A stretch of DNA of 64,000 nucleotides, taken from Orientallactaga sibirica (Eukaryota > Chordata > Mammalia > Rodentia > Dipodidae). Under the pieces are notes generated by a model that was not told the origin of the DNA, did no database searches, and was given only the letters and a program-made list of their open reading frames with translations. Of this stretch, positions 33,996 through 44,611 are shown in pieces (the first letter of the stretch is position 1; each line of letters begins with the position of its first letter). The position numbers were made by a program, and so were the translations under genes. Where the stretch lies: the NCBI GenBank assembly GCA_036365145.1, contig JAEOAD010000018.1, forward strand, positions 7,334,001-7,398,000. The letters run 5' to 3'.

Positions 33996-34589
33996 CCACT
34001 TTGAAAATGGATTAATTCTGGAATCTTGAAGAAAGAGTCCCTCTGACCATGCCCTGACCTAGGCGGGACCCCTCATAGCTGGTGATATGGTGAAGAGATG
34101 ATTTGCATCAGCCCAGGCGACCGAAGTGCTCTGGCACTCTGACCATGGCCAGAGTTCCCCTTCAAACCAGGCAAAACTCTGCTGACAAAGTCATCAGTCT
34201 GATTCCACTGCAAAATAAAACAAAGAGTTGGTCCTCCTGAAGGGAAGGGAGGCCCAGTTCCTTATTCGTGGTGAAGAAACGTGGAAACACAGACGCTTGA
34301 TGAGGAACTGGCATCGGCTTTGGGAAGGCTGACAAAATTGCTCTGCTTTACTGAGTGTCAAGATCTGGATTATGAATCTCCAAACTTTCTCCTGAGGAAG
34401 GATGGACTGTTCTCATCAACCGGCTTGGAACCCAGTGGGGCGACTCCTGGTCCTGTGGAAAAACACAAACAGCTCCCCTGGATCTTAACAAGATCCGGTC
34501 CTTTTCATTTGTTATCTAGGACATCTTTCCACATCACTACTTCTCTGGGTGCCTGGGCCACATCTTGACTGTGCCTGTCAGCTGCAGAC

Positions 34590-34940
34590 TTATCATTATT
34601 GTCCAAAATTAAAAATTAAGGGTGAAGAGGGCTTATAAGGCAGGCCAGTGGTGTGGGCAACTTGCATCTGCGCACAAAAGGCCCGAAAACCAGTAGATGT
34701 ATATGCCGGGCCATTATCAGCTTTTAGATGGTGCCCAGGCTTCCAGGCAGTGGGTTTTTACATGAGAAGCCTTTTCATCCGCCAACGGCGAGGCGAAGAT
34801 AACTCCCGAGCAAGTATCTACTGAGACATGTAAATATTTTAACCTTTCAAACTCAGGGAGATGAGTTACATCCATTTGCCAAAGATCACCAGGATGGAGG
34901 CCTCGGGGATTAACACCCACATGAGGGGAGGGCAGAAAAG
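34590..34940 (-). pseudogene. pol: pol integrase core remnant, frameshifted
   Basis: A 67-codon frame (34920-34717) contains [17 protein letters not shown], which holds the first catalytic Asp of the retroviral integrase core, and HVSVDTCSG. The next frame carries a DNGPAY block with the second catalytic Asp and then an HTTGLPY block. A frameshift separates the two, and the region with the third acidic residue is not evident. Reverse transcriptase is absent upstream. No product is expected. Confidence 0.82.
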
Positions 34941-34947
34941 TAGTCTC

Positions 34948-35028
34948 AGCCTGACCTTGAACAATGATTCTCCCACCTCTGCCTCCTGAGGGCTAAGATT
35001 AAAGGTGTGTGCCACCACACCCAGCTTG
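34948..35028 (-). repeat. B1-like SINE fragment
   Basis: 'ctctgcctcctgagggctaa' and 'ggtgtgtgccaccacaccca' are antisense B1 sequence, lying inside the provirus. Confidence 0.8.
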
Positions 35029-35217
35029 ACCACCTCATTCTTGACCTTCTTTGTGATCTATGTATACAGAACTTTACTCATCCTCAGCAGAGGGCGCCGC
35101 GGCGACAACAAATGTGCCTGCCAGCCCCCGCCCCTGCGGATCACCTCTGGTTGAACTTTTTTTTTTTTTTTTTAATATCTCCTCCTCCTGTTGTGATTTA
35201 GATTCTGAACTACTCTC

Positions 35218-35343
35218 ATCATCTGCCTCCAGCCACTGTTTACATGGGTACTGGAGAATTGAGCCTCGAATCAGGGTCCTTAGGCTCTACAGGCAAGTGT
35301 TTAACAATTAAGGCATTTTTTTATCTTTATGTTCTCCAGCTGT
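35218..35343 (-). repeat. B2-like SINE fragment
   Basis: 'ttacatgggtactggagaat' and 'taggctctacaggcaagtgt' to 'ttctccagctg' are the antisense SINE 5' half, inside the provirus. Confidence 0.75.
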
Positions 35344-36120
35344 TTTTTTAATTTTTAAAAGTAAATACTTTGGGCCCCGTGGGACACTTAGTTAAGAGCA
35401 TAGAGGGAGCGTCTAGAGGCAAAAGGGGTGGAGACGGCAGCGGCTCGCCTCATGGCCTCATGGCGGATTGCCCGCCCATTCCTAAGATATTTTTAAAGCA
35501 AGTTAGGAGCCCGCCTATTTGCCTCCTTATTGTTTGGTTGGCCTTTTATTTATTTATTTTTGATAAAAGTGACCAAAAGTGACGCCTGGAGGTGCGGGCG
35601 AGGCGCAGCCAGTGAGGCTCGGGGCAGTGCTCGGGCCCGGGCTGGAGCCGTAGCTTAGGATGTCAGCGGAGCCTGATTGTTGTCCCTCCGCTTGAAGTGC
35701 GCAAGTTTTGTTTTGTGGACCAGTGACTTGTGCTCCACGCCCGCGAGGAAAGTTAACCTCAGTTTGTATTTGATCATAGTTTACATTTACAGAAAGCTAC
35801 ATGGAGGAGCTGTCCTTCACCAGGGCTTTGAGCACATTTGCCTTAGGCAGTAGTTAGGGGCTGAAAAGAGCTGAAAAGATAGCTGCCTGGTGGCGGCTTG
35901 GGTGGCGGCCTTGGGAGAAAGGAGATTTTAAAAGTCAGTTTTAGTTTTTTCTTACAGTTTTTAAGGGCAAAAATGAACTTTTCCCTGGAAGAGCCTTTAA
36001 GGTTGGCAATTAAGGCAAGGAGGACTGAATTAATCCATGTGGCTAAAACAAAAGTTTTGTCCCAAGAGCCATGGAGGTTTTTTTTGTTTAATAGTAATAT
36101 ATATGAGTACAACATAAGCG

Positions 36121-36225
36121 TCTTTTTAGGTCTACCCACGTGGTGAGTTTCTTTTTTAGGTTTGCCCACGTGGTGCTTCTAAGATGGCGCCCCCATTCAA
36201 ATGGGGCAGGACAAAAATGGCGGCA
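36121..36225. promoter_or_regulatory. Duplicated E-box block next to YY1-like motifs
   Basis: A ~26-nt block ending in 'cccacgtggtg' occurs twice, about 30 nt apart. Each copy contains the palindrome CCACGTGG (36136-36143 and 36166-36173). Just downstream lie 'aagatggcgccc' and 'aaaatggcggc', both YY1-like. Regulatory function is inferred from motifs only. Confidence 0.5.
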
Positions 36226-36767
36226 CCGCAGAAGCGGTCTGTCGGAAACCCAAAAATGAGAGGAAAGAGAAAAGAACAAGAGATGTTGAAGTTTGGGACG
36301 GAGTTTTTATTTAAATGAGGAGGCAAAACATTTAAAGTCTCCTCTAATGCAGGATACGATCCTCCGGGGCCTCTCTGCCCCTTCCGAGGGGGCGGGCATG
36401 AATGAGCCTCGCCTATCTCCTCAAATTCTTCCTTTAGACTTTTTTCCTTTTTTTTGTCTCTTTTTTGACTGGATCCTATTTTTCCCTTTTGTTTCTTCCT
36501 AGGCCTAGCATGTGAGTCCCCGCTAGTATCTGACTCTGAAAGACTGTCCTGATGTTGGGCTAAAGCTCCTTGCCCCTCCCCAATTATTTCCGCATGTTTA
36601 CCGCTATTGAGACAAAAATGAACCAGTCGCCAAAACGGTCCTTCCTGTTCTGCCTGTCGCAGGTCACGCCCCAACTTCTCCCAGGAGGGGAGTGTAAGGG
36701 ATCCTGAAAACCCCAAACGAAACAGGCAAAAACAGGCGAGGAAAGCCAGGGTCAGTCGAAAATCCAT
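36156..36767 (-). pseudogene. gag: gag N-terminal remnant
   Basis: A 203-codon open frame starts about 120 nt after the primer-binding site. The middle carries WEKLGRDLRQAEQEGPFWRLV and HFCLNSGKHAE, similar to the matrix region of betaretroviral gag as I know it. A long Lys/Glu/Ser-rich linker follows (RPRKKQKGK..KRDKKKEK). The frame then runs into a hydrophobic, non-gag-like end before stopping. No capsid major-homology region or zinc knuckles follow. The N-terminal ~25 residues are hydrophobic, which is unusual and may mean the true start is downstream. Confidence 0.65.
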
Positions 36768-36869
36768 CAGAGAACAAAGCCGGGGATGACTTACCGACGT
36801 CTACCTCTCCGTGTGTCAAGTTCTGAATCCTCTTCGGCCCTCCGCCGGGTGTCTTTGAAAGGTCCGCGC

Positions 36870-36887
36870 GCCCCGGCTTCGGCACCA
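36870..36887 (-). promoter_or_regulatory. Primer-binding site, tRNA-Phe-like
   Basis: Two bases after the 5' LTR the minus strand reads 'tggtgccgaagccggggc', close to the tRNA-Phe-complementary site used by IAP elements (tggtgccgaaacccggga). The match is recalled, not computed. Confidence 0.8.
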
Positions 36888-36890
36888 CTT

Positions 36891-37244
36891 TGCGGCGAGC
36901 CCTTCCCAACCAGCAGGAAAGGAACAGCCACAAACGAAGATCCTTCTTGTGTCACACTTTATTGGAGAGCACTTGGTTAACAGATGGGCTAATGGCGGAG
37001 GGCCCCGAGCACACCTTGCTGCAACTTTTATGCTATTCAAGCCTATGTGCACACAAGTGATTGGCTGCAGGATTGACACCACAAGCATATGCCTCGGGAT
37101 AGGCTGAGAACAAGCTCGTCATGACCATGCACAGATTGTACAACTAGTAGCGCCAGGACTCATGCCAAATATGGAGTTGCTTACCACATGGCAGGCAGGA
37201 AGCCAGCGCCATCTTGTAATGGCGACTGTTAACGGCTCCCTACA
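36891..37244 (-). repeat. 5' LTR of the provirus
   Basis: Identical in length and layout to the 3' LTR and differing at one position (37131). It would supply the promoter for the minus-strand transcript. Confidence 0.93.
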
Positions 37245-37485
37245 CAGAATGATGATTATTAAGGGCTGTATTGTTGGAGAAGGTGTGCAGAGACCTTGAT
37301 CAAAGGATATGCAACTGCAGTAAGAAGGAATAAGTTCAGGAGATCTATCTTTAACATGGTGAGTATAGTTAAGAGCATTCTTGAAAAATAAAGTGGATAC
37401 AAAGTGCTCTCACAATAAAAAATAGCTATATGAAGCAATAAGTATTTTAATTACTTAGATTCCATTATTCTATGATGTATATATT

Positions 37486-37752
37486 ATTTTTTATTTTTGG
37501 AGAGAGACACAGACAAATAGACAGAGTGGGAGAAGAAGACAGATAGAGATGGGCGGGCCAGCAGTCTCTTTGCTGCTGCGAACAAAATCCACTTGTGTGC
37601 ACCCCCTTGTGGGCAAGTGTGGCATTATGCCCTTGCGTCACTTTGCATCTGGCTAAATGTGGGACCTGGAGATTGGAACCACTGGAGATTAGAACCAGCA
37701 TTCTTATGCTTAGGAGGCAGGCGCCTTAACCCCTAAGCCATCTCTCCAGCCC
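37486..37752 (-). repeat. B2-like tRNA-derived SINE, full length
   Basis: Antisense GA-rich region, 'ccttgcgtcactttgcatct' and the head 'aagccatctctccagccc'. A 13-bp exact duplication flanks it: 37473-37485 and 37753-37765. Confidence 0.95.
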
Positions 37753-37861
37753 TGATGTATATATTCTTTAAAACATCATTGTATACGTGACTAATGCATA
37801 AAATTTGTTTTTCAACAAAATGTAAAAGTAAGTGAACAAATAAATATCCCTTGAAAAAATA

Positions 37862-38200
37862 CAAGAAAGGGAAATGTTTCAGTAAGTAACATTCCTGCCG
37901 CCACCACATGAGGTCCTGAATTTGGATCTCCAGCGCCCATGTAAAAGCTTGGTGTGGCAACACATGCCTCTAATCCCAGCACTGTGGGACAGTTACAGGA
38001 AGTTTCCTGGGACTTGCTGGCCAACTAGTCTACCTGAATTGGGGAGATCCAGATCAGAGGACCTATCTCAAAAAATAAGATGATTTTGAGCTCTGGGCCT
38101 CCTCATGCATGTATACAAGCATGAATCCCCTAACATGCACCCCCACACAAATGGTCATGCATAAAAACATGCATACACATGCAAAAAAATAAAAAATAGG
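37862..38200 (+). repeat. B3-like SINE
   Basis: A tRNA-derived first part ('atttggatctccagcgccca') is followed by a B1-related middle ('tctaatcccagcactgtggg'), then 'ggacttgctggccaactagt' and a CA/ATG-rich tail. This is the B3 layout. Confidence 0.75.
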
Positions 38201-38882
38201 CATTTATTTTTAGTTTGTAAAGCAGGGGAATGGCAGAGTACCATTGCCTGTTGAAAGTAGGTACAGCAGAGTGACTGTAGATCTTGGCTGGACTCATATG
38301 TGTATCTGCAAATTGTGTTGGTCTTTTTCTAGCATAGGTTGGCTGGGCCACTTAACAGTGCATCTCTTCTTACATATCCTTCATCCTCTTTTCAGTACTG
38401 GCCAGCCCAACTGTGCTTATCTCAAAGAAGTGGTGGGGACATGAGATTAAGCACACTTCGTAGGTAAACATTTTCACAGCTTCTCTTGATCCATATTTGC
38501 AAATACCTCATGCCACATCATTATGTCTCATGCCAATACTAGGGGAAGAAATGTGTCCTCTAACCCATTTTTGTAGTTTGAATATACTATGTGGATACAG
38601 GTCAGAGGCATAACACCATCTGCTACAAGTCATTATCCAATAGTAAGTACTCCTAATTCTATCATTTACTACCAAAATTTTTACTTAAAACACTGTTTCT
38701 AATACATGCAGGCTCATGTTTGGTGAGCCTTAATGTATGTGTATGTATAATGCCATGCTGAGCTGCTCAGCAGAAAAGTGAGCCAAACTCTGGCAAGAGG
38801 GAGCAGGCTACATAAGCTTGCCCCAACAACACATCTTCTCTAGCAAACTCTACCTCCCAAATTGGCACCAGCTGTTGACAAG
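38201..38882. other. Unrecognised non-coding stretch
   Basis: No gene or repeat recognised. Confidence 0.4.
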
Positions 38883-38897
38883 GCATTCAGAAGTTTT

Positions 38898-38907
38898 TAA
38901 AAATATT

Positions 38908-38959
<52 letters not shown>

Positions 38960-39159
38960 AAGAGAGAGAGAGAGAGAGAGGAAGAGACAGGTAGAGAGAA
39001 AAAGAGAATGGGAATTCCAGGGCCTCTAGCCACTGCAAATGAACTCCAGATGCATGTACCTCCTTGAGCATCTGGCTTACATGGATCCTGGGTAATCAAA
39101 CAGGATTCCTTAGGCTTTGCAGGGAAAAACCTTAACCACTAAGCAATTTTCCCAGCCCA
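38898..39159 (-). repeat. B2-like SINE with (TTTA)n tail
   Basis: A (TTTA)n tail of about 14 units (38904-38957) and a (GA)n block lead to the antisense body and the head 'aagcaattttcccagccca'. The flanks 'gcattcagaagtttt' (38883) and 'gcattcagacgtttt' (39160) are the duplication. Confidence 0.93.
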
Positions 39160-39174
39160 GCATTCAGACGTTTT

Positions 39175-39611
39175 GAAGGAATATCTGATTCAAACTACCA
39201 CAGCTAGTATGGCTATGATCTTCCCATTGCCACAGTCATGAGAGTGTTACACAATAACAACCTATAGTCATCACTAACTTTCAGTTAGAACCTTTAAAGC
39301 CTAAGTTGTCTTCTGTCTTCTTCATTTTTTGGCTTATTTTAAAATATGTTTAACTGTTTAATGATAATGCTGCTTTCAGAAATCCTACTCCTAGGGCTGA
39401 GATGTTGGCTAAAGAGGTCCCTAATGTTTCCCTGAAAAAAACAGGTGTTGCCCACCAGAACTAGTTGGTAATGACTCTGTTGTTGATACCACATGTGTCT
39501 GTTGCAGAACACTGAGAAATCCAGCTATAACTGAGCTGAAAGCTTCCTCCCCAGTGTCTAGATGTGGTAGTGCTGGTCAGTGTATGTGAGCCACTGACTA
39601 CTGTGGTGGGG
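39175..39611. other. Unrecognised non-coding stretch
   Basis: No gene or repeat recognised. Confidence 0.4.
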
Positions 39612-40013
39612 TGTTGTAGCCAGATCTACATTGCTGGGATGAACTTCCCAACCAGACACTGTTTATGGGAAGAAGGAATTTATTTAAAGCTTACAGATCC
39701 ATGGGAAGTTCAATTGATGGCAGAAGAAGCTGGCTTTCTTTCACAGATCCAAGTAGAGAGACACAACCACACATCAGAACCACAAGAAAGTGCAAAAACC
39801 CACAGCCAAACACAGCAGGGAACTCATACAAAGCTCACACACTCTGCATACCTTTAGGTTGGAAATCAGATCCATCCTCAAGCACACCTTTGGGCTGGAC
39901 TCCAGGATCCAACTCTAATAACACCTTTTCTAGCCAGGCAGCTGGAAATCCCAAGTTGCAAGCTTTAGTAAAACTTCTGAGTCTACTGGGGCACATGTGT
40001 TCAAATTACCACA
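39612..40013 (-). mobile_element. Solo LTR, ERVL/MaLR-type
   Basis: On the minus strand it runs from 'tgtggtaatttgaaca' to a TGTTGTAG-complement end, with 'aattccttcttcccataaac' marking the poly(A) side. It shares its body with 628-979 and 6298-6619. No clear target duplication. Confidence 0.7.
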
Positions 40014-40326
40014 GAGAAAGAGGGGTCATCAGGATCCACTTTGCATGCTACACAACCAAACAACCAGGCAAGATATACCTACTGGTACAACAGTGGTATG
40101 ACTTTTATGGGGGGTAACCAACTGCTCTCTGATTGTGTCAGATGCCACTCCAAGAGAGAGAATTCTTGCCTGGTACTGAAAACCTAGTAAAACGCCTACA
40201 GCTAAAATGTTCATAGACCTTAGGAGGAAAATCTACAACTATTGTTTGACTGAATGGATATGATGTACTTAATAAGTTGACCCCTAAAAAATTATGCCAT
40301 AATATTTATGTACATAGATTAGTACC

Positions 40327-40673
40327 TGTGGTGGTTTGAATTAGGTGTTCCCCATAAACTCATGTGTTGTGAATGCTTCTGAATCCCACCTTATGGTAAT
40401 TTGGGACTGAATCCTTACTTGAGGAGGTGTACTATTAAGGGCAGGCCTATGGGTGTTATAGCCTGCTTCCTCTTGCCAGTGTTTGGCACTCTCCTCTCAC
40501 TGTTGTCTACCTGATGTTGGCCAGGAGGTAGTGTCCAGCTTCTGCTCATTCCATTCTTTTCCCTGCCATCATAGAGCTTCTCCTTGAGCTTCTAAGCCAA
40601 AATAAACCCTCTCCTCTCACAAGCTGCTTTTGGTTGTGTGCCTTGTGCCAGCAACATGAAGCTAACTGAAACA
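40327..40673 (+). mobile_element. Solo LTR, ERVL/MaLR-type, well preserved
   Basis: TG..CA ends ('tgtggtggtttgaattaggt' to 'aactgaaaca'), 'gccaaaataaaccctctcct' near the 3' end, and 5-bp flanks 'gtacc' and 'gtatc'. It is one of the best preserved members of the family. Confidence 0.85.
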
Positions 40674-41015
40674 GTATCTTTCTCACTGTTGATCAGAGAA
40701 GCTTATTTTTGCAAAAAGATATTGGAGAATGTTAAAACTGACCATAGTGCTAGAAATATGTGGCTATTAAATTTTTTGCACCTCTAGGCTCAAGGAACAT
40801 TTTGGAAGAAGGGGCAGAAAGAATTAAGAGTCAGATGGTAGAGAGTAATACTATGGAAAACTTTTTCAGTCATAAATGACCTGTGTCAATTGTCATTGCC
40901 TCTATAAGGCCTGAAGAATATTGAGCCCATCAACATTTTGATATGGATGACAGAGGAGAACAAAAAAACCCATCAAAATAGAAGAGGGACTAGTTGGAAA
41001 GAATGAAGAAATGCA
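40674..41015. other. Unrecognised non-coding stretch
   Basis: Nothing recognised. Confidence 0.4.
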
Positions 41016-41217
41016 GGGCTGGAGCGATTGCTCAGTGGTTAAGGCACTTGCCTGCAAAGTCTGATGACTTGGGTTCAATTCCCAATGTCCACATAAAGCT
41101 TGATACAGAAAATGGCACATGTATCTGGAGTTGGTTTTCAGCAGCTAGAGGTCCTAGTGTGCCCATATTCATTCTCTTCCTGTCTTTGTGTGTGTCTGCT
41201 TGCAAATATTTTTTTAA
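41016..41217 (+). repeat. B2-like tRNA-derived SINE
   Basis: 'gggctggagcgattgctcag' head, 'gggttcaattcccaatgtcc' B-box region, GT/CT-rich then A-rich tail. Confidence 0.92.
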
Positions 41218-41725
41218 AGAAGGAATTCCATAGAATGGGTTTGGGGAAAGGGGGCAACAGAAAGTAATGGGATTATGATGAAATTACAATATGCTCATAT
41301 AAGAAAATTATCAGTAGAAAGAGATTCCTCAGAATCAGCCTCATTATGCTCAAGGTTGAGTGGTGGCCAGCTTTCTAATTTGCGCACATCATAGTCCTTT
41401 TATGGAGGAAACATTTTTACTGCAATAAAGAGATGTGGGATAACATATCAATAACTTCTTATTCCATCTACTTTCCATCGTTAATATGAAGGTTAAGTGA
41501 AGTTATCAATTTGAGAAAAATCTGTGCAAACTGTTATGTGTTGGATAAATATAGGTATATTGATAGGAAATAGTTTGGGCTAATATAAAAGTATATTTCC
41601 CCACAAGAATTTACATTAAAACATCACACCACATAGTCTCTGAAGTGAGGTATTTGCTATAGTTTTCCCTTATTATTTGCTTGCTCTGCTTTTTCATACT
41701 AATTTCAAGATATCACACAGAAGTT
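41218..41725. other. Unrecognised non-coding stretch
   Basis: Nothing recognised; it ends at the tandem duplication. Confidence 0.4.
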
Positions 41726-41877
41726 ATCTCTTTTCATTATTGGGTTATGTGAATCCTTAAAATAAATTGTATAAGGTCTGATAATTTTACTTACTGTGTG
41801 AATCTCTTTTCATTATTGGGTTATGTGAATCCTTAAAATAAATTGTATAAGGTCTGATAATTTTACTTACTGTGTGA
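41726..41877. repeat. Exact 76-bp tandem duplication
   Basis: Units 41726-41801 and 41802-41877 are identical base for base, starting 'atctcttttcattattgggt' and ending 'ttacttactgtgtga'. The unit is AT-rich, non-coding and not part of a repeat I recognise. Confidence 0.97.
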
Positions 41878-42146
41878 AGATAGAACAGTTCAAACTTACA
41901 CAAAATTTATACCTAAGTAATGGAAGGAAAATTAAATCACATACATTCACTAAAAACATTTTTATCTTAACATATGACCACATTCTGTTATATATTGTTT
42001 AGGTAGTAGGAGCCCTCTTATAAAAATCAAATCCTGGAGGAGTATTTCATGAAAGTCCTGCACAGGGTACATATTAGAATGAATGAAAAACTAAACCCAG
42101 CCTCACATAAGTGTGCTACATGTGCTCTTAAGAGTCAGTTTTTTAA

Positions 42147-42335
42147 AAAAAGATTTTATTTATTTGAGAAAGACAGAGAGTATGGGCATACCAGGGCTTC
42201 TTGATGTTGCAAATGAACTCCAGACGCATGCACTGTTTGTACATCTGGCTTTACATGGGTACTAGGAATTTGAACCTGGGCTGTCAGGCTTTACAGGCAA
42301 GTGTCTTTAACCACTGAGCAATTTTCCTAGCCCTA
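42147..42335 (-). repeat. B2-like SINE
   Basis: Antisense body 'tgaactccagacgcatgcac' and head 'ccactgagcaattttcctag'. The flanks 'gagtcagttttttaaa' and 'gactcagtttttaaa' are the likely duplication. Confidence 0.88.
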
Positions 42336-42404
42336 GGACTCAGTTTTTAAATTCACAATGTCCACAAGATTTTAAAGTAATACAGGTAGCACAAAGTATT
42401 TCTA

Positions 42405-43235
42405 TTTTCTTTTTATTGAAAATTTTAATATGTAAACATACTATAATTTTGTCATAATCCCTTCCCATTGTTTTCTTTTGTCTCCCTCCTTCATCTCTGT
42501 CCCATTAAGCCTTCTCCTTTTTTTCAGTAATCCCTCTTATATTTTAATGTCTTATTATTTTGTTGTCCTCTTCCATCATCTCTGTCAAAATGTTGATGAG
42601 CTCAATATTGTGCAGTTCTCATGGAGGTAGCAACTTCTGCTGTGAGGTCCAAAAACACAGTCACTTCATGTCCAGAGCAGAATACCCAAAGTACTCCTCT
42701 CCACCATCTTGCCCTTAAATTCTTTCTGTCCTCCCTCCCATTATTTTTTTTTTTTTACTTTGTTCCCTGAGCCTTGTGGGGTGTGATAGAGATGCCTACT
42801 TTAGTTCTGAGACCTCAACAACCTCTTTTATTCAGAGCATTGATTAGTTTGGAGTTTCCACAGTATACATATCTATCTCCATAAAGAAGCTTCTCTGGCC
42901 AGTGGTTAAAACAGCACTGGTATTCTTTCTACAACCACTTTCATAATGTTTTCTGGACCCTGGAAGGTGTGATGGAGATGTCTCATAAAGGGCCAGCCTC
43001 TTAACTTTCACGTCTTAGCATCTTGACAAGTCTTGGGTCTCCTCAGTTGTCACTACCATCTGCAAAAAGTAAAAACAGCACTCATTTGTGGACTAAATAT
43101 AAACATTGAGCCACAATTTGATGGCACAATATATCCCTTTAATCATTTGCAGATACAGAGGCCACTGTTGAAGTATACAGAGTAATCCAGTCTCACAGAT
43201 CCTCTTTTATAATTATATGTCTGATGTATTGGATG
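42405..43235 (-). mobile_element. L1 3'UTR fragment
   Basis: The plus strand starts 'tttttattgaaaattttaat' and contains 'ccctgagccttgtggggtgt' and 'aagcttctctggccagtggt'. Related words occur in the L1 3'UTR at 58.1-58.25 kb, so this is a 5'-truncated L1 3' end. Confidence 0.65.
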
Positions 43236-43744
43236 TCTTCCTCTATAAAACCCTGACTAATACACCATGACTTAAACTGCCACAAGTGCCACAATTGACA
43301 CAAGCACATTCAAAGACAGGGGCAATGCCAAGAAGCTTATAGACCAGGAGGCATGACATTTAATCTGTGAGAAGAAATTTGTGTTTTCATGAAGGAAAAC
43401 CTTTCCTTATAAGTTTCCCTGCCTCAAGGCTCAGTTTATCACATTTGCCAGCATTCAATTACATCTAAGTCCTACATGAAGCAGTTACTTTCATCTGTTC
43501 TTTCCAAAACCAAAGTCTAGGTTAATTAAGGGTTAGCAATCAGTAGAGTTGGTTATATTGGTTTTTAGTTCAGTTTTGTTTTGTTTTGTTTTTTGATTTT
43601 GTTGCTGTTGCCTGTGTGTGACTGTGTATGTGTGATGGAATTGTGAACATAAATGCTCATATGTGTGCAGATGCATATGTGTGTGTGCATGTATGGCAAT
43701 GTAAGAACAACCCCAGGATTCTCCTCAAGAACACTTTCCACCTC
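43236..43744. other. Unrecognised non-coding stretch
   Basis: No gene or repeat recognised, apart from short GT-rich tracts near 43.61-43.70 kb. Confidence 0.4.
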
Positions 43745-43915
43745 TTTTTTTAAAACCAATTAGGCTAAACTGGCTGGTCAGAAAGCCCTAGGGATCCACT
43801 TGTCTCTGATTCTTTTAGAAACATGTGTCACCACACCACATTTTTGGGGGTAATTGAGATCAAATTCAAATCTTCCTGTACTTGACTGAATAATCTATCT
43901 CCCTAGCCTTCTAAA
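43745..43915 (-). repeat. B3-like SINE, old
   Basis: 'ttaggctaaactggctggtc' and 'gaaagccctagggatccact' then 'catgtgtcaccacaccacat' and 'atctatctccctagcctt' give the antisense B3 order (B1-related part, then tRNA-derived head). Confidence 0.65.
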
Positions 43916-44431
43916 TTCATTTTGTTAAAAAATGAACTCAAACTGAAAGAAAAGTTGTAATTTTCAGAGATTCCTTATATTTCTCAATAGTTAATATTTT
44001 ATTACATTTACTTTTATTCTCTCTTCCATTTTAAATTCATACATACCAAAATTTTATGAAGCAGTTAAAATTAGTTTATAAGTATGGTCCTCATTATCCT
44101 AAATATACTTAACAGATATACATACATAAATACATACATAAACACACATGTACCCACACATTGTGTGTGTGAAACCTGACTATATTATAGTCTATAAAAT
44201 TGGGAAGTAAATATTGACTCAATACTTCCTTATAATTATATTTAAGTCATGCATTTGGAATAGCAATGTCACATGAAAGTGATTTATTCCAATATTGGCA
44301 AAGCTGACTATGGTTATATGGTTATATTAATTAGATTTTTCAAAGGTAAAGTAATTATGTCTTCACTTATAATTAGTAAATATTTTGTTAAGAAAAACTG
44401 AGATAATGAAAATATGCTATTTCTTTTCTTT
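43916..44431. other. Unrecognised AT-rich stretch
   Basis: Nothing recognised. Confidence 0.4.
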
Positions 44432-44508
44432 TTTGTGGTACTGAGCATTGAATTCAGGGCCTTAAACATGCTAGGCAAGCACTCTGCATTGAGCTACACC
44501 ACCAGTCT
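44432..44508 (-). repeat. ID-like SINE fragment
   Basis: 'tgctaggcaagcactctgca' and 'ttgagctacaccaccagtct' are the antisense of the tRNA-like ID head. Confidence 0.75.
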
Positions 44509-44611
44509 TAAAATTTAATATTTCTCATTAAAATGCACATTATCTTTAGCATTCATTTATGATTTTGATTTTAATCATGCATTGCTGTGGTGGTTATGAA
44601 ATGGTAATTTT

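Larger units (their letters stand above)
34945..36155. other. Chimeric non-retroviral segment inside the provirus
   Basis: Between integrase and gag remnants lie a B1 antisense fragment, a GC-rich stretch ('agggcgccgcggcgacaac'), a T-run, a B2-like SINE fragment, and a second GC-rich block at about 35575-35760 ('ggtgcgggcgaggcgcagcc') that looks like host promoter or 5'UTR sequence. I recognise no protein. Because the SINE pieces look older than the near-identical LTRs, this composite interior probably existed before this copy inserted. Confidence 0.6.
32786..37250 (-). mobile_element. Young non-autonomous class II (IAP/betaretrovirus-like) provirus with 6-bp target duplication
   Basis: Two 354-bp LTRs (32792-33145 and 36891-37244) bracket 3.75 kb. 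The flanking 'cagaat' copies (32786-32791 and 37245-37250) are identical. The LTRs differ only at 33032 (G) against 37131 (A), a CpG-to-CpA change, so the insertion is recent. A primer-binding site, polypurine tract, a gag part, an integrase part and an env C-terminal part are present in the right order on the minus strand. Protease, reverse transcriptase and most of env are missing, and a non-retroviral segment sits in the middle. It cannot be autonomous. Confidence 0.92.

Noticed and set aside
36816..37088. Minus-strand open frame of 90 codons shared with 32765-32989
   Set aside because: It is LTR sequence read through into flanking bases. The shared peptide simply reflects the LTR duplication.
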